This document shows, piece after piece, positions 42,901-55,097 of a stretch of DNA of 64,000 nt. How positions within the stretch are numbered: the first letter of the stretch is position 1; every line of letters starts with the position of its first letter. Location of the stretch: the NCBI GenBank assembly GCA_905178155.1, contig CAJINV010000002.1, positions 1,704,922-1,768,921 of the forward strand. Direction: 5' to 3'. This stretch comes from Amoebophrya sp. A120 (Eukaryota > Sar > Dinophyceae > Syndiniales > Amoebophryaceae). Position numbers and translations under genes: made by a program. Under the pieces are notes generated by a model that was not told the origin of the DNA, did no database searches, and saw nothing but the letters and a program-made list of their open reading frames with translations.

Positions 42901-45900
42901 TTATGCATTGCAAATATGTCTACTGGGTCTGGAAGGATGCAACTTGTGATGCTGCATTTGCATTTGGATTCTAAAAAAATCTGTATTGCATGAGCAGCAA
43001 AAGCGGTCCAGTTTTTGCCACGGTGAGAGGGTACTATTTCTCATGCGGTATAGGCTTGAGGAAGCCCTCACAAAATCTGTGATGCTAGGGCATGCATCGC
43101 AGACATCAGGAATCATGCAAAATGTGCATGACAAACCTTGCATCCTTCCAGACCCAGACATATTTGCATTTGATATTTCTGTTGCTCCCGCAATTGCTGC
43201 TGCTGGACGAGCAGGCAGTGGAGCTGATAGCTGACTGTGCCGCCCAGAGACGCAGACGCGGATGGTTGTCCGGCGTCTGGAAGATGTTGACCAGGGACAG
43301 CAGTAGCAGCTGCACTTTCCCCTCCGCAATGCACGCTTTTATCGCGCCGATGTAGTAGTTCTTGACCAGCTTGACCTCCCAACGCGGACAAACTCTGTCT
43401 GAGTCGCTGCTGCCGCAATAAGTCTTTTTGCCGTGCTAAATTCTCTCGTGTCAGCGGCATGGTCGGTAGCACGTCCGCAGTTTTTGCGTGTTGCGGAATT
43501 GTTCCCGCATGTGAGTCTACTGCATTTCCTTCGCCGGCGAACTCTCCAGATAAAAATTCCCGGTTTTTTCTGTCATGTGTCCCCTGTGGGTCTGACGTTT
43601 GCCGCAGCCAGTCCATGTCACTGTCCATAGAAAGTTCTTCTTCGTCTATCGTAAGGAAAAATCCCCCCTCCCCATATTGAAAAGGCATGTTTCCGGAAAT
43701 TTGTGTTGCTGATTTGAGGTCACAAATCACATTTTTCTTGCAAGAAGACAAGGGCAGAAGCTTCCGCCCCATTATGGAAGCGCTTTGTCATGCTGTTGGG
43801 CCTAGAGGGGAGCAGTTTGCCATGCTTAAGAACTAGACCCATACGCCCTTGCCTAGCCTGGGTATCTGGCCGCAGTGCCTTCCTGCAATACAAAGCTGAT
43901 TTATGTACACAAATCCAGCATCAGAAGTTCCGTTTTGATATGGGGAGGGGGGATTTTTCCTCTCAATATCGTCAAGTGAGTCCTCTCTGTCCGGAACTCG
44001 CTTGCTAAAACTCCGCGGCTCCTGCTCTTCTTGTTGACTTGCCTGAAGATCATGATGTTTTGACTTTTTCAAAAGTAGTCTCGTCCTCTCCTGTTTCAAC
44101 TTTCTATCTTGCTCTATCATTTCCGCCTGAAAAACTTCCGAATGCGCCAGCATTTCTTCGAATTTGACCTTGTCTACGCCTGTTGTCATGGCGTCTTTCA
44201 GTTTCGAGTCGAACGATACTGCCCCATCCTGCAGCAGCTTCAACCTCTGTTCGAGCAGGTCTTGGCTTGTCGCAGCTTCCATCGACTCGGCGAAGTAAGG
44301 AGCGCCTGGGGTAGCTCCGGCGCTGCTCGCTTGTGATAGCGGAGCAGACTGCTGAATCAGTTGAGCCGTCTGGTTCCTCTCGTGTAAACGTGCTTGGTAG
44401 AGCCCGGGAATTTCAGTTAAGTCGCCCAGATCCATTGGACGATGAGCTGTCGTCGTCGCGTCGGTTTCGTGGCCACTTGACGACGCAGCGCCAGGGCCGG
44501 TCCCGAGATGTGGAGTTTGCAGATGAACGTTGTCGCGATCATGCTGCTGTTGCGAAGCAAGAGCTTGTTGGTTGCTGACGTATATCTGCTGCTGCTGCTG
44601 CTGCTGCTGGGGGTCGCCCGCCGGCGGCACAGCGCCACCCTGCTGCAAACTCTGAATCTGCTGCAGCATGGCCAATCGTCTTTGCTCCTGCTGTATGGAT
44701 TGCAAAAGTGTCTGGGTCTGGAAGGTTGGAACTTGTAATGCTAGCTTTCCATACCTAGAATATCTGTATCTATTGCATTACCAACAAAAGTCGCGACCTC
44801 TTTTGTACATGCAAAAACGCAAATTCTCATGCGGATTGCCTATGAGAGAGCGTTCTGGAAAGTTGTCATGCTGGGTTGCATTCGGAACTCTTTCCATCAT
44901 CCACATTCTAGCATCACAAGTTTCCAGACCCAGACATTTTTGCATTTGATATGCTGCTGCCAGAAGAAGTAGTTCAGAAGCTGATCCTGCTCTTGCGGGG
45001 GACCTCCCTGTTGCTCATCTTCAGTTGGCTTTTCTGGAATATCATGCCCTCCTTCTTGTTCTTGGGCCCGGGCAACATCGGCTGCCGCGGCAGCCGAAGC
45101 GGAAGCAGCCGCCGCTTCTCGCTGCTCCGCTCCTTGCAGCCTCTGGCGGCGGGTTTTGTCTCTACGGGGAGGCTTTACTTCTGCCTCCGCTTGCTTGTGC
45201 TCCTCTTCCTCTGCAGAAGTTTCGACACGTTCTTGCAGCCGTGCCTCTTCTGCAATTTCTTCTGCGGCAGATGAAGTAAAGGCAGCTGCACCAGCAGCCG
45301 CACTTGCTGGTGCCGCCGCAGTTGTAGCAGGCGAATTACTTTCGGTCCCAGCCGTACCAGATGTAGAGCCAGTTGGTTTATTCCTAACCAGTTCCGTAAT
45401 CTCTTTTCGCATACTCTCCATTAACATTTGCTTCGCCGACGGGCCAGCTGCCTGATCCTGTTGCACTGATCCTCCTTTTACAAGTCTATCTCGATCTTGC
45501 TGCAGAGCCACCGAGGTCGTGCTCTCAGCGGAGTAGAATTTGTCTTGCGACACTGTCAATAAAAGCGGCATCTGCGTCGTTACTGTACTGTCAACTGCCG
45601 CCGCGGCGGCGACACTGCTACCGGAGCAGCTGCCGCTCCCGAAACAGGACGGCAACGGCGGAGAGGAACCAGTCGCGGGGGACGCACCCTGCCACAAACT
45701 ACCTGTTGCTGCTCCCGGAGCCGATGTCTGTTGACCACCTCCCGGGTGGGCAACAGGAGTTGTCGCGCCCACCTCCGTTCCCTATCAAATGTAAAAATGT
45801 CTGGGTCTGGAAGATTGCCAGACTTGTCATGCAGGTTTCCCATGACCCATGAGGTCTGGTATGGAGGACATAGCATGACAGATTCCGTGAGAGTTCTATG

Positions 45901-48900
45901 ATGCCTATCCTGCATGAGAAACTGCCTCTGGATTAGGTCAAAAGTGGACAGCTTTTGGCACTCATGCAACACAGATTTTTACATGATTCAGATTTAGCAC
46001 GACAAGTTCCAACCTTCCAGACCCAGACATTTTTACATTTCATATTCCCGCTGGGCTAGCAAAAGATTGGTCGGACGTGAACCGTCCCTCGTTCTATCAA
46101 ACGGAAAAATCCCCCCTCCCCATATCGAAATGGAAATCTGTGATGCAGGATTTGAGGTACCAAATCGACTTGTCATGCTAGAAGGCCAAGAGCCGCAGTC
46201 GTGGTCTCGTTTGCAGGCAATTTGTCATGCTGTTTCCCACTCTCAGCTGCCTCCTATCATGCTGAAGATGCAAGGCTCCCCCACGCCACCCAGCACTACA
46301 GTCCGCATCTTTTCCCGTGTAGCATGACAAAGCTGATTTGTGACAACAAATCTGCATCACAGAATTCCGTTTTGATATGGGGAGGGGGGATTTTTCCTTT
46401 TGATACGTTCAACCTCTTGTTCTGAGTACTAGTTCCCGCACCGGAGGACCTTCCTCCGTCGGAGCTAAAGCGGTCCGCAGAGAGCCTTGCTTGTGGTGGC
46501 TGCGACGAGCCGGACGAAGAGAATCTTTCGGCAGGAGAAAGGCCACTGTTCTGGCCGCCCGCCGGTGCCACAGAACTCACACTGCAGCTCACCTGGCTCT
46601 GCATCGCACCGGCTTCCCCCACCATAGAAGGGAGTGATTCCTGCGTCCAGTTCTGCTCCCGAATGGCTTCCAACGGGGGCAGACTGGTATAGGGAACTTC
46701 CGGCGGGGAAGCATGTTCCGGGGCGGGGAGATGATGGTCCACTAGTACTCCGTGCTGATACAAATTCTGCTGCGGCTGCGGGGCATTTGGATTGAACGGC
46801 AGTTGTGCATGTTGATGTTGCCCGGGAGCTGGAAATACATGCGTCGGCCACGGCTGCGAATGCTGAGGAGGCAGAAATGGTGGTTGTGAGTGCTGCTGCA
46901 GATGAAAAGCCTGGTGAGCAGGTAACAGGTGCGGGCTAATAGTAGTGTGCTGGTGGACCAGAACTGCGTTATTCATTGGGTTAATATTATACGGAGCCCC
47001 TGCGACGCCGACGTGTTGGGCTTGCGGGTTCGCGGCAGCAAACATCTGGTCTTGATGTTGAGCAGCACTTCCCATAGAAGGACCAGGATCAGTGCCAGGA
47101 TATAATTGTTGTTGTGCAGAGCCAGCCTGCAATTCCGGCTGCGGCGCAAACACGCTCGCTTGACCTGGATGGTACCACGGCGACATCTTTTTCCTCGTCG
47201 CCGCAACGTTTGATGCGGATTGCGGTCTCGGTGGACCGGCGGGGGGAGTGTATTGCTGAGTTTGTTGCACTTGCAGCTGTTGCTGCTGCTCCTGGACGAG
47301 GTCAATTTGTTGTTCGTACTGTCTCTGTTCAGCGAGATATCTTTGCCGCAGCAGCGCGTGTTCGTCGATGGTCCCAGTGGTTGGTAGTACTCTCTCAGCA
47401 CCATGGTGGTCTTCATCATCTTGAAACAACATCCCCGAAGCAACAACCTGCTCCGGCGCAGAAGAAGTGGGATCAGCAGGATCTTGACTACCAGAAGGAC
47501 CCATAATAGCTGCACCTTCAGGAACAAAACTCCCACTTACCGCACCGGCTTGTAACGCCCGGATCTGCGCCTCAATCTCCGCTGCGGATCCTCTTCTCGC
47601 GAGCATGAGTTCCCGAAGTTGCTGTTCCGTCGCGAGCTGGTGGTCGAAAGTGTTGTGTGATCCAGCTTATGCATTGCAAAAGTATTGTACTAGTAGAAAT
47701 CGCATGACAAATTCACTCAGCATGAGAAATGGAGTTTGTCATGCTGTTTTACCTTGGGATGGAGATTTGTAAATGCATGTTGACTGCGCCGTCGATTGCT
47801 ACGAGTGCGATACTTTTACACAGGATACAGCAGCACCAGACGCAGATGCTCTGGCAAAGGGAAGGTACCCTTCTGGTGCGAGCTTGTCGATGTCCTCCGT
47901 CACGTCGGATTCCCAGGAAATATGGTTTTGAGGACCTGTATTACCGCTGCCTTGAAAATCGGCGACATCCGCGGTGAAAAACCGGGGGTCGCGCTGCACG
48001 GCGGAAAAATGTTCTACTTGCGAAGAAGTAGGACCAGTTTGAATTTGGGTCTGCAGCTGCTGCGATGCCAGCGTTGGGGATGCCGATCGTCCTTGCTGTA
48101 GTTGTTGATACTGAGCTCGTTCTTTTTCTGCTCCAGCACCGTCGTCCATTTGGTCTCGGAAATTATCCAAATCGCCGTCGCCCTGCTTCGCATACTCCGC
48201 CATCGCCACATCCATTGCTTGGATCATCTGCAACTGTTCTACCGAATCCGCACCCGCAGACATGATTGTATCCAAAGTTTTCACCTGTTGCACCCCAGAA
48301 GTCGCACCTCCGACTGGCTCCTTGCTCCTTTCCCTTTTCATCGCCCTCGCTGAGGTTGTTCCCGTGCTGGAACCCCCTCCACCCCCGGCGCCAACGGCAC
48401 TCCCGGTGTTGTTCTCGCTACCGCGGTATCAAGTGCAAAAGTGTCTGGGTCTGGAAGTGTGCAACTTTGTCATGCTTGTCTCACATGACTCTGAAAGTTG
48501 TCATGCACATTTCCTAAGAGCCCCACTTTTCTGTCATGCAGAAACGCAGTTTGTCATGCAGAATAGGCAACACCTAGAAGCTCAGAAAATTGCCATGCTG
48601 AGCCAGCACTTGTGGCCTCTTCGTGATACGCCACCCAGCATCACAAGTTTCCAGACCCAGACATATTTGCATTTGATACTCGGGGCGTGTCGACCTCGAC
48701 TCCCCCACGACAACTGGAAGCTGAGATAACTGACGCGCCGGTGCTCCCAGAAGACATCGGCGCTTTGTCATGCATGTTTCGGATCACGCAAATGGCGTCT
48801 GGTGCAGGCAAAAGCATCACAGGTTTTGAGCAAGCGTCATGATGCCTGTCCCGCATGAGAAACTTCCTACTTGCGTGCCAAGAAGTGGACAGCTTTTGGC

Positions 48901-51900
48901 GCCCATGCAACACAAATTTTTGTGTGTTCCAGAGTTTGCATCACAAGTTCCAAACTTTCCAGACCCAGACATTTTTGCATTTGATACAACCAAACTCGAC
49001 ACCGATTCCGGGATACTGCCAGTACCTTCCCCGCACCCGCTGTTCCGCCCCTTCGAAATCGACCGGGAAGGCGAAACCGACATGCTGCTCGCGGACGCGC
49101 CCGACGCGGCGCCACCGCAAGATTCTGCTTCTGATTCACCAACGTTTATTCCGTTGTTACTCTCCGGTGTCACAAACCGGCTCCACTGTGTGTTGTTTTC
49201 TTGCGACTGAGACAGCGTGAGATTCCCGCTCCGGGTTCCGACCCCGCCGGCGGAGGTGGACGAACCCACGGAAGATTTGGTCAAAACGTGGCGTTTATCA
49301 AATGTAAAAGTGTCTGGGTCTGGAACATTCTAAGCTTGTGATGCTGTGCTCTGAAAAAATTTGTATTGCATGACCAGCAAGAGGACTCCAGTTTGTGCGA
49401 CGCGGAGAGGTCATTTCTCATGCTGTAGAGGCATCACAAAGCTAGAAATCTTCCAGACCCAGACATTTTTACATTTGATAGTGTTGAGTCAGTCCCGCTG
49501 TTGAGCCCGGAGGCGGGCTACTTTCCACACCTTCTCTCCCGTCTTCAGTTCTTGTGCTCGAAATGATAATATGCGGCGTGACAACGTGACCATATTCAAA
49601 CGAAGTACAACTCCGAGCACGGTTTTGTTGACCTTGATCTTCTATTTCGCGGTTTTGAAGACCTTGATCTTGTGCTAATGTTTCCTCTCCCTGCTCTTGC
49701 GCGGACACGTACCGGGAGAAAGGCGTAGGAGGTATTCCCCCCTCGGAATTACTGGACCCATCCGGCGGGGAGTAGTATCTGGTGAAGGCGGCAACATTTT
49801 CTGATGACAATTTCCCATTGGGAAATAATGAATTACCATCTCCCACCCCGACCGGCTCCAAATCATGGCAGCTAGGGGAGCCTGACGGACCTCCAGGTGA
49901 TTCAACTAAATCCTGACTCGGACAGGAACTGAGATTGCTGTCGAATCGCGAGGCGCGGGAAAGTTGACTGAATTGACTGTTGAATTTCTCGCGATTCTTG
50001 CCGCTCCGCGAGCCCTTCGTTCCTCGGGGGTTCTTGGCACTACTTCCGATCGTGTTGGCGTCCGAAGTACGGCCGGTCGTGCCGGAGGAGTGCGAGAGGG
50101 CCAAACTGTCCGTTTCAAAACGCGTGTCCTGCAGGTACTGCTCATCGACGACAAAGGATTCTGATGTTCGTGGTTGGCGATTGGAGGAAGTCGCGGCTGT
50201 AGTCCCAGCAGGGGGCGACTGTTGTTGATACAGCTGGTGCAGACCTTCTTGTTGCCCCGGGCCTTGACTAACGGCAGTACTTCTAGATGCAGCAAGGAAT
50301 TCCTGTACCCGCTGCCGCTGTTCGGCGAAATCTGGCATGTCGTGCTCCGGAGGTTTATTCGGTCCGCCTGCGAACGAAACATCGCCATAACCCCCGCGTG
50401 TCACCAACATCTGATTTCCCGTAGTACCACCGGAGATCATCGATGCCGTCGGAGATAGCTGAAACATGGTATCATCAATTTCCGGCTCTTGCTCCGGTTG
50501 ATGTTGTGCAAGAACCATGTCGAATGTAGTCAACTGCTCGATCCGCCGAGACGGGTGGACTGGGACCAAGGGCGGTGATTGGTCGTGTCCGACTTGTTGA
50601 TCATGCCGGGGCTGTTGCAGTCCTAAGATTTCCCTTGCTGTTGCTCCCACGTGGTCTCCACCTTCCGCATTCAATGTTTCATCAGCAGCTCCCCCTGTGT
50701 GCACTTCCAAACTGAGTCTTGCCAAGGTACTAGAAGTTCGGCCAGAGTCGGCAGTTCGGCGCGGACCGGGAGTTCTTTCGCCTGTAGGCCTGTTTTCCTC
50801 GCCTCTACTACCTCCGGGAGAACTCGCGTGACCTTGTTCTGAGTGACGGTCAGAGTCGACAGTCTGTTGCCGATGATTGTTCCGGGTGTAGGGGATATTC
50901 CTCGGATGGTGGGCGTCGCCTGGAACTGCGTAGAAAGCACTCTCCATGGAGACGACTGCAGTTTCTTGTCCACGACCATCGGTCGTGACTCCATGCTGGT
51001 GGTCGTGTCTCGCTGCCCCGCCACGGTGTTCGACAAAGCTCGATTCTCGACTAAATAAATCATCTTCAACATCGGACTGCGGCTTAGGCATTTCGCCAGC
51101 TCCTACACTAATATGGTCGACGACTCGCTCCACAGACGGACGGCTCGGGTGTTCTTGATCACCAAAAATTTGTCCTGCTGTCTTGACAGCAGCAACGCAA
51201 GAACTTGCTCCCGCGCAACCTCCAATTTGCGCCACGGCGGAAGCAGCGTTATCGGAATCATCTTCCGAATTGTCAAACCGGGAGCTGCTTCCACGCCCAG
51301 AGTCCGGAGGCTGCAGTTCTTGCCGCGCCAAGCTGTGAAGAAATGCCAGGGAAGAAGATGCGCTGGGGCCAGCTTCGGTAGTCCTTTCCCGGCGCTCTAC
51401 TGCGTTGAAGTTGATGTCTCCTGTAGCTCTTTCTCTCGTCGTCGCCTCCATTGCGTGGTCCTCGTGGGTAAAGATATTTTCAATTCTCTCCTCGGCTGGT
51501 TGTCGAGAATAGTACCTTCCCGTTTGGTCAAAAGCGGTATTCGACGTGGTCCCGGCGGTGTCCGCGCCGCCACGGGCATGGACTTTGAGACTCAGTTTTG
51601 TAAGCAGCGAACGTTCATTCGTGCCGCGTGACATACCGTGCTCTTCCGAGCTGTGGTCTTCGAAGGAGGGCCGCTCTAGTACTCCGCGGTGGTCATGACC
51701 TCCGAAAGAGCTCCCGTCAAACCTGGAACTGACCCCCTCGGAGTTGGGCTCGGATTCACGCGGACTGGACAGGGGTAACGGTGGGAGATGCGGGTACGGG
51801 GCCAGCGGGGGACGTTGTTGAAGATGATGATGGTCCTCTCCGGGTGTAAAGCTGGAAGCGCCGCCTGAAGCAGCTGCACCAATTTGATGTTCCTGCGGGC

Positions 51901-52528
51901 TTTGCTGGAAGCTGCTGTTGAATACACCGCCGAACTGCGACGTCTCTGCCGCAACCGGAGATGTTGGAGATGATGAATTATTTTGCGGTATCTGTAACGG
52001 CGGTAGCTGCATCACAGGGTTCAGTTGTTGAGAGTTAATCTGCTGCTGTTGTTGGGTGGTCACTAACCCAGTCGCGTTCCTGGCAACACGTTGTAGAGGA
52101 GTTTCATTTTGCGGGTGTTGTGCCAACTGCTCCTCGGATAAGAACGGTGGGTCAGCGGAAACACGGCGCCGCTGCGGTTGTTCCTGTGTCTGATGTCCAT
52201 CTTCCCCGGCATCCACCGCACGACGTCGGCTGGAAGTAGGTTGGCGCCCATCATGGAAATCGTCGCTGCTAGGAATCGACGTCATCCGCGTTTTCCTCTG
52301 AAAGCGGGCCAGCTGGAACCTGCCGTCCACGAAGAGCGCCGTGGTTGCCAGCTGGAGCGACGCGAGCGAAAGAAAGGGGCCGCGCCGCCGGGGAATCATG
52401 GCGGCCGTTTTTGTTGTTAGTACAAAAGCAGTTGCAGTCGTGGAGATCGTGGTTGCGCGCCATGGGCTCGGCAGAATCGACATAGCAAGGACGAGCAGGT
52501 TGTGAAAAGTTGTGAAAAGGAACGCCAT
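39934..52528 (-). CDS. Giant low-complexity Gln/Ser/Pro/His-rich protein, about 3,200 aa, 12 introners
   Basis: Thirteen exons: 52528-49481, 49290-48987, about 48765-48679, 48421-47828, 47662-46406, 46089-46045, 45777-44952, 44688-43969, 43641-43176, 42896-42278, 42063-41284, 41016-40967 and 40812-39934. All twelve gaps are family A, C, D or E elements. The ATG at 52528 begins MAFLFTTFHNLLVLAMSILP, a strong hydrophobic N-terminus (signal or anchor). A second hydrophobic stretch follows before about residue 70. The rest is Gln, Ser, Gly, His and Pro-rich with coiled-coil-like pieces (EEMLAHSEVFQAEMIEQDRK) and poly-Gln runs from CTG/CAG repeats (for example near 44590). The tail is basic (RAAQHRARRRSVSSSLFESN). 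No known domain is recognised. A14 is damaged, so the junction at exons 2-3 is approximate. Confidence 0.72.
40818..40966. mobile_element. Introner C4 (family C, 149 bp)
   Basis: Left TATGAACTGCAAAAGCATCG, right CGATACTTTTGCACAGGATA. Perfect duplication TCCGC at 40813-40817 and 40967-40971. Excision gives SLGGASNSMSSM. Confidence 0.93.
41022..41283. mobile_element. Introner A9 (family A, 262 bp)
   Basis: Left TACCAAATGTAAAAGTGTCT, right AGACATTTTTACATTTGATA. Perfect duplication GGTAA at 41017-41021 and 41284-41288. Only a short exon of about 50 bases separates it from C4. Confidence 0.93.
42069..42277. mobile_element. Introner E3 (family E, 209 bp)
   Basis: Left TATCATACGAAAAAAGTGTT, right AACAGTTTTTTCTGGCGATA. 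Perfect duplication AAATG at 42064-42068 and 42278-42282. Confidence 0.92.
42902..43175. mobile_element. Introner A10 (family A, 274 bp)
   Basis: Left TATGCATTGCAAATATGTCT, right AGACATATTTGCATTTGATA. Perfect duplication TTTCT at 42897-42901 and 43176-43180. Confidence 0.93.
43647..43968. mobile_element. Introner D4 (family D, 322 bp)
   Basis: Left TATCGTAAGGAAAAATCCCC, right GGGGATTTTTCCTCTCAATA. Perfect duplication TCGTC at 43642-43646 and 43969-43973. An uninterrupted reference copy for D3. Confidence 0.94.
44694..44951. mobile_element. Introner A11 (family A, 258 bp)
   Basis: Left TATGGATTGCAAAAGTGTCT, right AGACATTTTTGCATTTGATA. Perfect duplication TGCTG at 44689-44693 and 44952-44956. 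Confidence 0.93.
45783..46044. mobile_element. Introner A12 (family A, 262 bp)
   Basis: Left TATCAAATGTAAAAATGTCT, right AGACATTTTTACATTTCATA. Perfect duplication TTCCC at 45778-45782 and 46045-46049. About 50 exon bases separate it from D5. Confidence 0.93.
46095..46405. mobile_element. Introner D5 (family D, 311 bp)
   Basis: Left TATCAAACGGAAAAATCCCC, right GGGGATTTTTCCTTTTGATA. Perfect duplication CGTTC at 46090-46094 and 46406-46410. Confidence 0.94.
47668..47827. mobile_element. Introner C5 (family C, 160 bp)
   Basis: Left TATGCATTGCAAAAGTATTG, right CGATACTTTTACACAGGATA. Duplication CAGCT / CAGCA with one mismatch. Confidence 0.9.
48427..48678. mobile_element. Introner A13 (family A, 252 bp)
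   Basis: Left TATCAAGTGCAAAAGTGTCT, right AGACATATTTGCATTTGATA. Duplication CGCGG / CTCGG with one mismatch. Confidence 0.9.
48766..48986. mobile_element. Introner A14 (family A), left terminus lost
   Basis: The interior (TTTGTCATGCATGTTTCGG, AAGTGGACAGCTTTTGGC) and the right end AGACATTTTTGCATTTGATA are family A, closest to A12. The left inverted repeat, from TATCAAATG through GGTCTGGAAG, is absent, as is a matching duplication. The left boundary is approximate. Confidence 0.75.
49296..49480. mobile_element. Introner A15 (family A, short 185-bp variant)
   Basis: Left TATCAAATGTAAAAGTGTCT, right AGACATTTTTACATTTGATA. Duplication GCGTT / GTGTT with one mismatch. It lacks about 75 internal bases present in other copies, from the right-hand half. 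Confidence 0.9.
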
Positions 52529-54209
52529 TTTCAAAAACTTGGCGTGCGAAAAAAGATCTTTATTGTCGAGAACGTAAAAGACAAAGATAGAGAAAACGAG
52601 TCTCTGAAAGGAAAAGGCGTTTGCGTTTCATTACATTTACAGTTGTCGGCCTAAGCTTAAGCATTAGCATTACTTATTTGAAAAAGAGTCGTGACAAAAC
52701 GCCAAATGGAATCTGTCAGCGTACCGTAGCAGGCCCTAAGTTTTGTTCCTGGGTTAGGTAGTGAGGTTGCGTTGGCTGAAAACGGAGACGCAAGGGTTGT
52801 GAGCACCACAAGGCCCGACGGTGAGAACGAACGCTGCTGCATGTCTGCCACGGGGGTGAAAACAGTTATGGCAAGTATTTCGAGAGCCGCCGTCGTGCTG
52901 CCACACTCATGCTGAAAATGAAGAATGCGCGCAGTCGCAGAGATACGAGAGGCAACGATCTTGCATCCATACCTGCCGCACTTGCGCCGATAGATTGCTT
53001 CTGCCTTGGCCGCTGCGCTAGTTTGCCCGTGGGCCAAGCTAGCGCGCGGGGGCGCAAGCGAGTTGGGGGGCCCCGGGCCTCCTAGCCATCCGCGACAACG
53101 AGCCAAGGGGGCCCGGGGCGGCACGATGATGGCGGACCGGGGGGACCCGAAGTCAGGGCTCGGTAGGCAGACTTGACTGCCCTGCGGGCGGCAAAAAGGC
53201 CCCCAATGAACCGGCCCGGCCGGCCGCCCTTTCGATGGCGGCGGGCGCATAAGATGGGGGAAGGGAACGAAGCGGCGCCGGCATGGTGCGCACCCCCCCC
53301 CCCCCCCCGACCCCACACGCCCGGGCGCGCGGGGGGATGGGGAAGCCGGCGCCGCCGGCCCAGTCGGGGGCGGCGGCCGGCAAATTCGCGGGGGTCGGGC
53401 GGCGCAAAACGATCACCCGCGGCCGCCCCCCGGCCCGGCTTCGGCATATGGCGGCCCGCTTCGTTTTTCGGGTATTCCCCTCGCCACTCCGGTGCGCCAG
53501 GAAAAGCGCGCCGCTCACCGGCTGCCGCCCCTAGCCGCGGGAGCCGGAGAACGTGCGCGCCGCGCCAAACTTGCGCGGCCTCGCCGAAAAAGCTACGCGC
53601 ACCACAGCGCCCCCCTAGCACACCCCTCGGCCCCCCAGGGCCCGCCCCCCAAATGGGTCGGGCATCTGCACCAGGCGCGTCCGCTTCCGCGGGCGGGCCG
53701 GCCACAGCCGGCGCCACAACAACAGCAGCGCCGAACTTCGCGGCCCCGCTGCATTAGGATGGCCGCGCCCTTAGGCGCGCCGAGAGCTCCCGCCTTTTAT
53801 GGAATGGCCCGCGCAATAGGCCACTCCTTCGCCGTTGAAGAAAAATGTTCCAAGTTGCGATCCCGACGCATGCGCCGCGGAGTCGGTTGACTCGGGCCCA
53901 GGTCCTCAAACTCGGATTGGAGGTCAGTCATAGAGAAGAGGCCGAACACACATTGCAGTTTTATTTACCAAGGAAAGCTAAAAAAGCACTCTGGAGGCAC
54001 TACACTTACGTGTTGCCTTTTCTTTCTTGTTGTTTTATTTCAGCACGCCGTGATAGTGTGGTGAACTTCAATGTGAATGCTTCCGTCGCAGAGGAACAAG
54101 AGATCCCTAGTTACATCCAAAGCACAGCACCTCAATGGCCCGCGCCGCTGCTTCTACAAGATGCACCACAAATCAAAACTATCCTTCATCCCTGTCACCT
54201 TCACGACCC
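52529..54209. other. Intergenic with GC-rich island (about 52970-53900)
   Basis: The region lies between the Gln-rich gene start and the TPR gene stop. The island has a C run of about 17 at 53289-53305 and overlapping compositional ORFs in several frames. No terminal repeats were found. Confidence 0.6.
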
Positions 54210-55097
54210 TCATCTCAACTTCCCGCCGAACATCATTTGCATCCGCTTGGAATCTTCCTTCTCAATTCGTTTTCTCAACACCTTGCATTCGTTCATCTCC
54301 TTTCGGCAGTCAATACCCCCTTTGCTCCCCGCCATTTCGAACATTTCCACCGCTTTTTCCACGTTTTTCTCCTTCAAAAAACCCTGGCCGAGCTTGAAGT
54401 ACGGCTTTCCGGCGTACTGCGCCCCGCTCGGATAGGGCAAGTTGGGGAATTTCTCGACCAAATTTACCGCTTTCTTCCCCTCCTCGATACAACGGGAAAG
54501 GAGCCTGGATTTTTCTTCCTCCTGTTTCTGCAAATCAGGGTTGGTGGTTGGTGTTTGATTATTTGTCGTACTGGAACTACTTCCCGCACTACCAGTTGTA
54601 GCTACCGCGCTAGCACCAGCTGCGTCGTCGTCCACGTCCATCGCATTGCTACTCTGATTGTTCCCGCCTGGCGATGGTAAGTCACCAGTCATCTCCATCG
54701 GATGATCATCCACCTCCATCGGCTGGGCCTGCTGCTCACAAATCTCCTCGTACAGTAACAGCAAGCAGGTCATCATGTTGACTCTCGTTGTGATTTTCAA
54801 TAATCTGATCTCCTCCAGGCTCGTCTTCTCCAGCTTTTCCTCCTTGCTCTGCGACTGCTCCGCCATCATCTTCGCGATCCCCATGCCGCTGTCCTCCTCC
54901 CCAAACGTCGTCGCTTTCGGCCCCTTCGGGCCCTGATTTCCTTCGTCCGGGTCGTGGATCCCGTTGACGTGGAGGAGAACGAAGTGGTAGCGGCCCAGGG
55001 CTTTGCGGTACTGCTTGTTCTTGAAAAAGTCGTTCCCCGCGTCCTTGTAGGTCTTCGCCTGGGCGACCTGCTGAAGAGTCTCTTGCTGGGTCGGCAT
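54210..55097 (-). CDS. TPR protein, TTC9-like, 295 aa
   Basis: An intronless gene from ATG at 55097 to the stop at 54210. The N-terminal TPR (about residues 12-50) reads AKTYKDAGNDFFKNKQYRKA followed by LGRYHFVLLHVNGI. That resembles TTC9 and FKBP-type TPR modules, where the first helix pair is followed by a GID/GIH loop. A further helical pair follows (IRLLKITTRVNMMTCLLLLY). Then comes an acidic, Met/Asp-rich and Ser/Thr/Asn-rich linker (about 125-190). Two more TPR-like units follow (AVNLVEKFPNLPYPSGAQYA, KPYFKLGQGFLKEKNVEKAV). It ends in a basic tail. Known TPR modules of this kind bind peptide tails such as those of Hsp90; here that is inference. No introner is present. Confidence 0.75.
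   Translation of the reverse strand: MPTQQETLQQVAQAKTYKDAGNDFFKNKQYRKALGRYHFVLLHVNGIHDPDEGNQGPKGPKATTFGEEDSGMGIAKMMAEQSQSKEEKLEKTSLEEIRLLKITTRVNMMTCLLLLYEEICEQQAQPMEVDDHPMEMTGDLPSPGGNNQSSNAMDVDDDAAGASAVATTGSAGSSSSTTNNQTPTTNPDLQKQEEEKSRLLSRCIEEGKKAVNLVEKFPNLPYPSGAQYAGKPYFKLGQGFLKEKNVEKAVEMFEMAGSKGGIDCRKEMNECKVLRKRIEKEDSKRMQMMFGGKLR

Noticed and set aside
42902-49480. Regularly spaced similar blocks that could suggest a CRISPR-like array
   Set aside because: The blocks are 150-320 bp, inverted-repeat-ended, from different families and separated by coding exons of very different length; there are no short direct repeats with unique spacers.
52528-52534. Start of the Gln-rich gene two codons upstream of the ATG
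   Set aside because: The codon at 52534 is TTG; the first ATG in frame is at 52528.
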